Below, in pieces: positions 1 through 7,030 of a stretch of 24,817 nucleotides of DNA (positions within the stretch are counted from its first letter, which is position 1; each line of letters starts with the position of its first letter). This DNA comes from Bacteroidota bacterium (GTDB lineage Bacteria > Bacteroidota > Bacteroidia > Bacteroidales > UBA4417): positions 1 through 24,817 of the forward strand of contig JAIFMH010000265.1 of the NCBI GenBank assembly GCA_020048595.1, read 5' to 3'. Under the pieces are notes generated by a model. The model had not been told where the DNA came from and ran no database searches. It saw only the letters and a list, made by a program, of their open reading frames with translations. The translations under genes were made by a program, and so were the position numbers.

Positions 1-479
1 GGCTGCCATTGGTCCGAGTGGATGGCAATTTTATTTCCGTTTAGATAAACATCAACCTTGCCTCTTGTCTCTTTAAGAATCAATCGCTTTTCGCCGGACA
101 AATTTTCAACCGAAAAATCAAGAGAATAAACCCAGTCGTTTTCAGAAACCCAGAAGCATTTTTCCATTCCAAACGGTTTCCAGGGTTCTTCTATTTTTTT
201 ATGGTGAAGAAGAATTTCGTGAGGCATGGCAGGAACTACAGGCACATCAAACCATTCGCCTGAATTATTTATTCCTGAAACAGAAAATTCTCCGGGAGTA
301 ATCGAACGTATTTTCCAACCATCAGAGAACACTTGTTTTTCAATTACACCATCTTTCAAAGGTGAATCAATTGGGGATAATATTCGGCTATTCAAAAAGC
401 TTCCCATTGCCCATGAATTTCCAAATGTAACTGCAGCAGTAGCTGCTAAACTTTTTCCAAAAAAATTTCTGCGATTCAT
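1..479 (-). CDS. Glycoside hydrolase family 2 (beta-mannosidase-like), N-terminal fragment
   Basis: The first 159 residues of a gene that runs off the left edge of the window. The start ATG at 479-477 is preceded by GGAG at a good distance. The protein opens with MNRRNFFGKSLAATAA, a twin-arginine-type leader, so export in folded form is likely. After the leader comes the beginning of a GH2 sugar-binding (jelly-roll) domain: the motif PWKPFGMEKCFWVSENDWVY around residues 102-121 and DVYLNGNKIA around 146-155 are typical of GH2 beta-mannosidases and beta-galactosidases, where this domain precedes the Ig-like and TIM-barrel domains. The catalytic glutamates lie outside the window, so substrate specificity cannot be judged. 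It follows the GH3 gene on the same strand after 137 bases and probably belongs to the same unit. GH2 membership is fairly safe; beta-mannosidase rather than beta-galactosidase is inference. Confidence 0.75.
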   Translation of the reverse strand, partial: MNRRNFFGKSLAATAAVTFGNSWAMGSFLNSRILSPIDSPLKDGVIEKQVFSDGWKIRSITPGEFSVSGINNSGEWFDVPVVPAMPHEILLHHKKIEEPWKPFGMEKCFWVSENDWVYSLDFSVENLSGEKRLILKETRGKVDVYLNGNKIAIHSDQWQ

Positions 480-616
480 TTTAATATTCTCCTCTATTTT
501 GTATTACTAATACATCGAGACTACTGAAAAATTTTATCGAACTCCATTTGGTCTCTTGAATATTCCAAAACCACAGATATTCAACCTAAAAGCAAAAAGT
601 AAATACGCTAGCTCCT

Positions 617-2794
617 TTATTTAATTTCAAAACTTCCTTCCAAACCTTCTATAGAGTTTGCGGCAATCCATATTTTAAATGTTCCCTTTTCAACTATAGG
701 TTCAAAATCCTGATTTAACACAGCTAATTCGGATGCAGGAAGATCAAACTTTACCTCTTGTGTTTCACCTGCTTTTAAATACAATCTCTTAAATCCTTTT
801 AGTTCTTTAATGGGACGAGTTGTTGAGCCTACTAAATCCCGAACATATAACTGAACCACTTCTGTGCCTGCCAAGTTGCCAGTATTGGTGATTTTTGCAG
901 AGACCTTTACTATTCCATTAATGTCAATTTGGGAAGAAATAATTTTCAAATCACTGTATGAAAATGAAGTGTAGCTTAATCCATAACCAAAAGGATAAAG
1001 TGGCGTGGGTAATTCTTTAATATAGGTATTAGACTGAGGTCTCCCGCTATTTCTGGCATTATAGAATACCGGAATGTGTCCTGAATGGGATGGAAAACTT
1101 GTCGTCAATTTGCCCGAAGGATTTTTCACTCCATAGATAACATCCGCCAAAGCATTTCCACCTTCGGTTCCAGGATGCCATGCTAATAAAAGTGCATCAG
1201 AGTTTTCCTTTTCAGGCGTTAAAACTAATGGACGTCCATTGAAAACAACTGTTACAATTGGTTTTCCATACTTTTTTAGCTGCTTAATCCAATCACTTTG
1301 ATTACCGGGCAGATTGATGTCTGAGCGGGAATGAGCTTCACCAAAAGTATCAAACTCTTCCCCCACACAAGCAATAATAATATCGGTTAAAGTTGTTATC
1401 TTATCTACGACATTTACTTTTGAAGGCGCATTGTTTTTTAGCCCCTGAAAAGTTGTAATTACATCTTTTTCATCTCCAAACGATTTCCACCATCCCATGA
1501 TGTTTTGCTCTTTGGCAAATGAACCAACTACAGCAACTGTGAGAGATCTGTTCTTAATAGGCAAAGTTTGATTCTTATTTTCTAACAATACCATTGACTC
1601 AGCAGCTGTTTTACGTGCCATTTGGCGGTGTTCAGCTGTTAAAACCTCTCTAGAGGCACGACTTTCGTCAGTATATGGTTTGTTAAATAGACCTTTTTTT
1701 AACTTCACATACAACAAACGTCTCACGGCATCATTAATTACCTTGGCAGAAATATAATCAGGCTTAAGTTGATAGGCTATTCCACTCTTCATCTCCATAT
1801 CTACGCCTGCATTAAATGATTTTACGGCTGCATCAATTGAATCGGCGGCATAACCATGATTTAACAGTTGCTCTACAGCATCCCAATCACTTACTACGAA
1901 CCCGGGAAATCCCCATTTTTCTTTCAAAACCGATGTCAGTAGTTTTTTATTAGCGGTAGCTGGCACGCCGTTGATATCATTAAAAGCACTCATTACCGTT
2001 AAAGCACCGGCATCCACTCCAGCTTTATAAGGAGGCAGATATACTTCATACATCGAACGGTCTGAAATATCGGTATATTGATAATCTCTTCCGCCCAATG
2101 CATTACCATAACCAACAAAATGTTTGAGGCAGGATACTAAACGGTCTTCATCTGCTACATTATTACCCTGAAAACCTTTTACCGATGCTGCACAGAAAGA
2201 CTCATTTAAATAAGTATCTTCACCAAAGCACTCCGCGATTCTTCCCCAGCGAGCATCGCGGGAAACATCCACCATTGGTGCAAAAGTCCAATCAATGCCA
2301 AAAGCACTTGCTTCCTTTGCAGCTATCGCAGCACATTCTTTTACCAGCGCAGTATCCCATGTGCAAGACTGTGCCAATGATATGGGAAAGATGGTTTTAA
2401 AACCATTAATAACATCATGCCCAAAAATAATAGGGATGCCCATTCGAGATTCTTCTATTGCAATTTTTTGTAATTCATTCTTTACCGAAGCGGTTAAAAA
2501 ACTTTTTTCGGTTACAAGAATTGAACCAATTTTTCCGTCTCTTATGTCTTGCTTAATCTTTTCATCTATTTTATTCACTACCTTCTGACTCATTTGACCA
2601 ATTTTTTCTTCGAAAGTCATTCGGGATAATACATCTTCCACTTTTTGGTATATCAGTTTGTCTGATTCTGAAACGTTTTTTGTTTTTTGCTCAGCCCAAG
2701 CAGTTAATAACATTATAAGGGCCATGAGGGCTAACAATTCAATTGATTTTAAAGACATGCTTTTTAAATTTAATTTTTGATACTTATGCTTCAT
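617..2794 (-). CDS. Glycoside hydrolase family 3 beta-glucosidase (BglX-like), exported
   Basis: A full-length 725-residue GH3 enzyme of the BglX type, expected to remove terminal beta-linked glucose or xylose from oligosaccharides outside the cytoplasm. A hydrophobic segment at about residues 17-33, ending LLTAWA, looks like a signal peptide with cleavage near AWA. The N-terminal TIM barrel contains KHFVGYG (224-230) and GFVVSDWDA, whose Asp303 is the family nucleophile. The second domain carries FGEAHSRSDINLPGNQ, with Glu486 in the acid/base position of BglX-type enzymes. The C-terminal fibronectin-III-like domain (about 610-725) begins after YPFGYGLSYTSF, as usual. The ATG at 2794 has AGAGG six bases upstream. 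A 485-base gap separates it from the GH97 gene upstream, so it may have its own promoter. Family and activity class are clear; the natural aglycone is unknown. Confidence 0.93.
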   Translation of the reverse strand: MKHKYQKLNLKSMSLKSIELLALMALIMLLTAWAEQKTKNVSESDKLIYQKVEDVLSRMTFEEKIGQMSQKVVNKIDEKIKQDIRDGKIGSILVTEKSFLTASVKNELQKIAIEESRMGIPIIFGHDVINGFKTIFPISLAQSCTWDTALVKECAAIAAKEASAFGIDWTFAPMVDVSRDARWGRIAECFGEDTYLNESFCAASVKGFQGNNVADEDRLVSCLKHFVGYGNALGGRDYQYTDISDRSMYEVYLPPYKAGVDAGALTVMSAFNDINGVPATANKKLLTSVLKEKWGFPGFVVSDWDAVEQLLNHGYAADSIDAAVKSFNAGVDMEMKSGIAYQLKPDYISAKVINDAVRRLLYVKLKKGLFNKPYTDESRASREVLTAEHRQMARKTAAESMVLLENKNQTLPIKNRSLTVAVVGSFAKEQNIMGWWKSFGDEKDVITTFQGLKNNAPSKVNVVDKITTLTDIIIACVGEEFDTFGEAHSRSDINLPGNQSDWIKQLKKYGKPIVTVVFNGRPLVLTPEKENSDALLLAWHPGTEGGNALADVIYGVKNPSGKLTTSFPSHSGHIPVFYNARNSGRPQSNTYIKELPTPLYPFGYGLSYTSFSYSDLKIISSQIDINGIVKVSAKITNTGNLAGTEVVQLYVRDLVGSTTRPIKELKGFKRLYLKAGETQEVKFDLPASELAVLNQDFEPIVEKGTFKIWIAANSIEGLEGSFEIK

Positions 2795-3279
2795 TATAAA
2801 CCTCTTTTTGTTCTAATTGGCATCTTGGTTTTTTTTGTTGCTGTGCTCTTTTACATTTGTGTTTTCATTAATGAATATCTAATGTTCCTGATCAATTAAT
2901 ATCTATGGCTCTTACCTTAAGACAGTATCATTCAGCTTGTCTTTAGAGGATCAATATGTAAATGTTGGAAATCAATTTATTTTACCAAATAATATTATTA
3001 CATAAACTTCTCAAAGATCATATCTCACTCAGCTTTGGATAGGATGTTCGAGCATTCAAATTTGTTCCATTGTTTTTCCAAAGAACGATCAAATGAATTA
3101 CCCAGCCGCACAGTCGGTAAAGCCGACGCAAGCGTCGGGGTATTTACCCAGTTGAGAAAATAAAAATATTTGTTTCATTTTTATCAACTCTCTTTTCTTT
3201 AACTTAACTAGCAATAAGTATTCTAATAAGATTAGCAGTTCTTTATTTATTTTAAATTATCTTCTAATTACAACTAGTT
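2795..3279. other. Intergenic region between GH97 and GH3, AT-rich with one GC-rich hairpin
   Basis: A 485-base gap with no convincing gene. It contains the GC-rich hairpin at 3116-3148 described separately. Next to it is an AT-rich imperfect inverted repeat, AGTTGA (3150-3155) plus TAAAAAT (3161-3167) against ATTTTTA (3177-3183) plus TCAACT (3184-3189). Both lie downstream of the GH97 stop, so they could end or stabilise that transcript. The remainder (about 2800-3090) is AT-rich leader upstream of GH3 and could hold its promoter. I could not find a clear Bacteroidota TTTG/TAnnTTTG pair. Confidence 0.5.
3116..3148. repeat. Hairpin repeat, copy 1 (CCGACGCAAGCGTCGG core)
   Basis: A perfect 7-bp stem, CCGACGC (3123-3129) and GCGTCGG (3132-3138), is flanked by a second inverted pair, GGTAAA (3116-3121) and TTTACC (3143-3148). 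The core and the following GGTATT match the terminator hairpin at 12541-12566 in 18 of 22 positions. One stem base pair differs by a compensatory G-C to A-T change. It lies about 140 bases downstream of the GH97 stop codon. Confidence 0.6.
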
Positions 3280-5238
3280 TTAATTTTTCTTAAATATTCT
3301 TGCGGCGTAACCACCACCAGATGCAAGAACAACTTTTAATTTAGAATCTTTTGTAACATCCAAAGTAACTTTCTTAAAATCATTTCCGTTGCGATCGGCA
3401 TTAATTCCATCCTGCCATATTTCTGCTACATAATTCCCATCGTCAAGAAAAGATAAGTTGGCAACCATTTCACGAGGTGAGTCATCGGTCATTGCACCAA
3501 CAAACCAATCGTTTCCATTTTGACGTGCAAGCAATACATAATCAGCAATCTTTGCATCCAGCACAATTGTTTTATCCCACACACTTGGAACCTTGGCGAG
3601 AAATTCCATGCAAACGGGTTCACGATAATAATTGGTTGGACTATCAGCCAGCATTTGCAGAGGACTTTCATAAACAACATACATTGCAATCTGCTGGCAG
3701 CGTGTACCCATGCTTGCCGGCTGCGTAAACATTGGCTTGAACGATTCTTTTGTAATATTATTCATTGCGCCAGGTGTAAAATCCATTGGACCTGCAAACA
3801 TGCGAATGAACGGAATCGTAACACAGTGTTCAGGAGTAATATTGGAAGACCATTTATTATTTTCCAAACCTTTTACACCTTCGTTGGAAATAAAATTAGG
3901 ATAAGTGCGCTGCAAACCACTTGGTTTGTACGCGCCATGAAAATCAACAAGCAATTTTCTTTTTGCCGCTTCACGCGTAACCTTCCAATAATAATTTACA
4001 ATTGCCTGATCATCGCGCTGCATGAAATCAACTTTAATTCCAGCCGCACCCCATTTTGCAAACTGATCAAGCGCAACTTCTAATTGATTGTCCAACGTTT
4101 TCCAAACTACCCAAAGAATTACTCCAACATTTTTTTGTTTTCCATAATTAATTATTTCCTGAACATTCATTCCCGGTGTAATTGAAAGCAGATCGCCAAG
4201 TTTATACCATCCCTCATCAAGCACTATGTATTCAATTCCATATTTAGAAGCGAAGTCGATATAATATTTATATGTTTCTGTATTGACGCCTGCGCGGAAA
4301 TCTACATTATAAATGTTATTGTAGTTCCACCAGTCCCACGCAACTTTTCCAGGTTTTATCCAGGATGGATCCTGAATTTGATTTGGTTTTGCAAGAAGAT
4401 AAACAAGTTCGTTTGTAATTAAATCGCCATCCTTGTTTGTTATAGCAAATATGCGCCACGGGAAAGTGCGGTTCCCCTTTGTCTTCGCTATAAAATCTGC
4501 CCGCTTTGTTGGTTCTATATCGCGGTCGTTCAACTGTTTTTCTTCAAGAACATAATTTGGGAATATTCCGGTAAGACTATTGTCTGAAGTTCCTTTTAGC
4601 CAAAGTCCTGGATAATCTTCAAGATCAGATTCAGTAATGCCAATCAGTGTTCCTTCTTTTGTATCAACAGCTACAGGCAGGCTGGCAAATCGTTTTTCAG
4701 AAATATCCTTCAGTGGAAGATATATATATGATCGTTCATTATGAGATTGAAAACTTTCTTCCTCAGGGAAATAGATTGAATAATCACCTGGGAAATTGAT
4801 TGAGTAATTTTCTGAATTAACTTTCTGTTCACCACCCAAAGAAATTTCGAATCGATATGCGACTCCTTCGTTATATGCACGGAATGTTAAAGCAAAATCT
4901 TCTTTGAAAAGGATTTTCAATTCTTTGTAATTCTCACGAACATCTTTACTTTTTTGTTTCACTATACGGTTTACAATATGATCAACAGAATTAGTCATTG
5001 TCTCATCGATTTTTGAATTCTCTCCTAAAACAATTCCATTATTAACATTCATGGAAATTGTAGATGGAGAAATAATTGTTTTATTGTTTTTTAAAATTGA
5101 AAATGAAATATTCTCTCCAACAGAAATTATAACTTCTGTTTTTTTATCTGGAGATAAAAGATATAATTGTGTTTGTGCTGAAATAGTTGTCAAAAAAAAT
5201 AATATGAAAGGAAGGATAGAGATTTGAAAATATTTCAT
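3280..5238 (-). CDS. Glycoside hydrolase family 97, retaining (alpha-galactosidase-like), exported
   Basis: A complete 652-residue GH97 protein. I chose the ATG at 5238 over one 57 bases upstream because MKYFQISILPFILFFLTTISAQ is a clean signal peptide (cleavage near ISA, residue 21) and AAAGAG precedes it. An N-terminal beta-sandwich (about 22-285) is followed by a TIM barrel beginning KVAWDWWN (298-305) and a small C-terminal sheet domain (about 555-652). In GH97 the retaining branch (Bacteroides thetaiotaomicron BtGH97b, an alpha-galactosidase) uses an Asp nucleophile at the end of barrel strand 4 and a Glu 55 residues later as acid/base. Here IKVDF supplies Asp404 and KGLEN supplies Glu459, exactly 55 apart. 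This argues against the inverting SusB-type alpha-glucosidase branch. With two GH27 genes nearby, release of alpha-galactose or a related sugar is the best guess; the exact sugar is inferred. Confidence 0.9.
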   Translation of the reverse strand: MKYFQISILPFILFFLTTISAQTQLYLLSPDKKTEVIISVGENISFSILKNNKTIISPSTISMNVNNGIVLGENSKIDETMTNSVDHIVNRIVKQKSKDVRENYKELKILFKEDFALTFRAYNEGVAYRFEISLGGEQKVNSENYSINFPGDYSIYFPEEESFQSHNERSYIYLPLKDISEKRFASLPVAVDTKEGTLIGITESDLEDYPGLWLKGTSDNSLTGIFPNYVLEEKQLNDRDIEPTKRADFIAKTKGNRTFPWRIFAITNKDGDLITNELVYLLAKPNQIQDPSWIKPGKVAWDWWNYNNIYNVDFRAGVNTETYKYYIDFASKYGIEYIVLDEGWYKLGDLLSITPGMNVQEIINYGKQKNVGVILWVVWKTLDNQLEVALDQFAKWGAAGIKVDFMQRDDQAIVNYYWKVTREAAKRKLLVDFHGAYKPSGLQRTYPNFISNEGVKGLENNKWSSNITPEHCVTIPFIRMFAGPMDFTPGAMNNITKESFKPMFTQPASMGTRCQQIAMYVVYESPLQMLADSPTNYYREPVCMEFLAKVPSVWDKTIVLDAKIADYVLLARQNGNDWFVGAMTDDSPREMVANLSFLDDGNYVAEIWQDGINADRNGNDFKKVTLDVTKDSKLKVVLASGGGYAARIFKKN

Positions 5239-5644
5239 AGCAACTCTTTTGTAGTTTATTGAATGTTTAAATAATAAATACAGAAGGCAATACAATCTGA
5301 CAACGGTATTTTAAGGAATTTGTTCTGCGATTATTTTGTTTTCGAATACAATAGAAATTTATATAATAATCCCAGATTTGTTATTAAGGAAAGTCTCTAA
5401 TGATAAATCTGTGTTTTATTTTTTCCACGAAAACCCATAGCTTCATTTGTAGCGTTGCCGTCATGACCCTTCCTCGGCGAGATTTACTTGTTATGTCACG
5501 GTAGGATTGTGTCAACTTTGAATTATTTTGTTGTATCACCGCAGAACCGTGACACCTTTGCAAAATAAATTTTCTCCATGGTAATGGAAACTCTTTTATA
5601 CCATTATGCTGCTTCATCCTTTCTTGTATGATTTATTAACTAAT
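5239..5644. other. Intergenic region between the aldo/keto reductase and GH97
   Basis: About 400 bases. The central part (5384-5617) is open on the minus strand for 77 codons. That ORF has GG abutting its ATG instead of a spaced ribosome-binding site, a basic low-complexity composition, and overlaps the long inverted repeat at 5494-5554. I therefore read it as a structured non-coding repeat and not as a gene. The rest (5239-5383) is AT-rich leader of the GH97 gene with no promoter I can name. Confidence 0.45.
5494..5554. repeat. Long imperfect inverted repeat
   Basis: TGTCACGGT (5494-5502) and ACCGTGACA (5546-5554) form a perfect 9-bp outer stem. Inside it GTGTCAAC (5509-5516) pairs imperfectly with GTTGTATCAC (5530-5539), leaving a short AT-rich loop. 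The structure lies 91 bases downstream of the aldo/keto reductase stop. No long T-run follows directly, so it is not a canonical intrinsic terminator. It may be part of a small non-autonomous repeat. Confidence 0.5.
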
Positions 5645-6697
5645 TTAAGCACCCAAATCCCAACGACGGAAATAAAGCCCTTGCCGGACAATTGGCAGAG
5701 TTTTAATTTCTATTTCCTTCATTTCGGCTTCGCTCAAAGGAGAGAATCCAGAAGCTATTTGCACATCTTCTTCAATTTGGGCCACATTATCAATCCCGAT
5801 AATAGTGGTACTTACCGGAAGGCTCATGTTGTAGTTCAATGCTTCCTTAATGGTAATTGTTCCTGGTTTTGGAGTTGCCATTCGTGCCGGTTGGTCAGCA
5901 ATTGGAGGTGGTGCCCAGGTTGAAAGCATTCGGCCACGGGTTGCCACTTTCATTCCTATAATTGCAATTCCTTGTCTTTGAGCTTCTGGAAGAAGATAGT
6001 TTTTAAAACTCAAGTAATGCACATCGGCAGCATTAACCGCTAATAAAATCTGATCAAATGAATATCTTTTCAGTGCTTCAAGCAAAACCAATGGTTCGAA
6101 ATGGCCTGTAATTCCGGTATATCTCACCATCCCTTCTGATTTTGCTTTTTCGAGTGCTTTGATGGCTCCGTCACTTGCAAATATCTTTTCCAATTGATCC
6201 TTTCGCTGAATGTTATGAAGTTGCCAGGTATCAAGATGATCTGTTTGTAGATGCTTCAAACTTTCTTCAAGCAAACGCATTGCTCCATTATAGCTTAAAT
6301 CGTGTGTTTTAGAAGCAAGCCAAACTTCTGAACGGCGTGTTTTCAAAACCCTGCCAAAGTTGATTTGGCTTTGTCCATTTCCATATGCGGGAGCTGTGTC
6401 GATATAATTTACTCCAAGATCGATGGCACGGTTGATGATTTTTTCGGACTCCTCTTCAGTACCCTTCATTTCGATCGTCGCTTGGCCGCCCAGACTTAAG
6501 ATACCAACCTTAAAACCTGTTTTTCCAAACGAACGGGTTGGCATGGCATTATAAGTCCGTTCGTTAAAAGGATTTTCGTTCTTCTTTTTTATTGACACTG
6601 GCTTATTACCTGGTTCACCGGCCAAAGCGCTTTCAACTGTCACTGAAGCTGCAGCTGTTGCCGCCAGGCTGCTGCCCAAAAAATTTCTTCGGTTCAT
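5645..6697 (-). CDS. Tat-exported aldo/keto reductase
   Basis: A complete 350-residue aldo/keto reductase with a twin-arginine leader, MNRRNFLGSSLAATAAASVT. I chose the ATG at 6697 because GGAG sits about ten bases upstream; an ATG at 6712 overlaps that GGAG and adds only MENNK. The family catalytic tetrad is intact: Asp100 and Tyr105 in IDTAPAYG, Lys130 in LASKTHD, and His161 in WQLHNIQ. These enzymes reduce aldehydes or ketones with NAD(P)H in a TIM barrel, and Tat export fits folding with cofactor before transport. The variant is common beside sugar-degradation genes in this group, and the substrate may be an oxidised sugar. With a DUF1080 protein in the same locus, a role in keto-sugar handling is possible but unproven. 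Its start codon overlaps the stop of a short upstream ORF (ATGA). No partner oxidoreductase is visible. Confidence 0.88.
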   Translation of the reverse strand: MNRRNFLGSSLAATAAASVTVESALAGEPGNKPVSIKKKNENPFNERTYNAMPTRSFGKTGFKVGILSLGGQATIEMKGTEEESEKIINRAIDLGVNYIDTAPAYGNGQSQINFGRVLKTRRSEVWLASKTHDLSYNGAMRLLEESLKHLQTDHLDTWQLHNIQRKDQLEKIFASDGAIKALEKAKSEGMVRYTGITGHFEPLVLLEALKRYSFDQILLAVNAADVHYLSFKNYLLPEAQRQGIAIIGMKVATRGRMLSTWAPPPIADQPARMATPKPGTITIKEALNYNMSLPVSTTIIGIDNVAQIEEDVQIASGFSPLSEAEMKEIEIKTLPIVRQGLYFRRWDLGA

Positions 6698-6801
6698 TTT
6701 ATTATTCTCCATTCTTGTGATTGATAAGTAAAGAGTTGTTCTACTTGAGAAAAAAATACAAAAAGGGTTAATGCTAAAAATAAAATTAGAATTGATTTCA
6801 T
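6694..6801 (-). CDS. Short ORF, 35-residue hydrophobic peptide, overlapping the reductase start
   Basis: ATG at 6801-6799, TGA at 6696-6694. GAAGG lies seven bases before the start, a good ribosome-binding site. The peptide begins MKSILILFLALTLFVFFSQ, a positive residue followed by a strongly hydrophobic stretch, and continues with a polar tail of about 16 residues. Its TGA overlaps the ATG of the aldo/keto reductase as ATGA, the usual geometry of translational coupling. It could be a small membrane peptide, a translated leader, or the remnant of a signal peptide from a lost gene. I recognise no family. Without homologues, chance cannot be excluded. Confidence 0.35.
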   Translation of the reverse strand: MKSILILFLALTLFVFFSQVEQLFTYQSQEWRIIK

Positions 6802-6860
6802 CGCTTAACCTTCAGAATTACTTTATGAGAGACATCTGAAATATTCGGGAGTTAGTCATG

Positions 6861-6986
6861 TCCGAAGGACTCCTTCGGAGGTGAGCCCCGCTTGTCGCGG
6901 GATAAACTCCGTCGAACCATGAGTCTGTTCCAATAACCACACTTCGACTCCCGCCATAAAGCTTGGTGGGTAATTCGCTCAGTGTG
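6861..6986. repeat. Compound palindromic intergenic element (REP-like)
   Basis: Four inverted pairs are packed into about 125 bases: TCCGAAGGA (6861-6869) with TCCTTCGGA (6871-6879); CCCGC (6887-6891) with GCGGG (6897-6901); CACACT (6938-6943) with AGTGTG (6981-6986); and inside the last a G-T wobble stem, CCCGCC with GGTGGG (6950-6970). The outer CACACT...AGTGTG, with GTCGAAG and CTGAGC next to it on the minus strand, resembles the CACACTGAGC/GTCGAAGTGTG palindromes scattered between genes in many bacteria, here interrupted by extra sequence. It lies in the gap after the DUF4832-type gene and before the reductase. It may stabilise or attenuate the transcript. Confidence 0.55.
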
Positions 6987-7030
6987 ACTATTTGTGATAG
7001 ATAACCAATTTTTCAGAAGTCTCAAGCGCA

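Noticed and set aside
226..510. 94-codon plus-strand ORF at the left edge
   Set aside because: It is opposite the Tat-leader and N-domain of the partial GH2 gene, whose frame is open, has a good ribosome-binding site and shows family motifs.
2795..3090. Bacteroidota-type promoter (TTTG and TAnnTTTG) for the GH3 gene
   Set aside because: AT-rich sequence offers partial matches only, with wrong spacing; nothing worth annotating.
3100..3192. 26-codon minus-strand ORF (MKQIFLFSQLGKYPDACVG...) in the GH97-GH3 gap
   Set aside because: Most of it is the translation of the hairpin repeat; too short and without independent support.
3520..4083. 187-codon plus-strand ORF opposite the GH97 gene
   Set aside because: Antisense to a gene with intact family motifs; its composition is rich in Cys, His, Trp and Ile, as expected from an antisense shadow, and no domain is recognisable.
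5384..5617. 77-codon minus-strand ORF between the reductase and GH97
   Set aside because: Ribosome-binding site abuts the ATG, basic low-complexity product, and a long inverted repeat runs through it; treated as a repeat.
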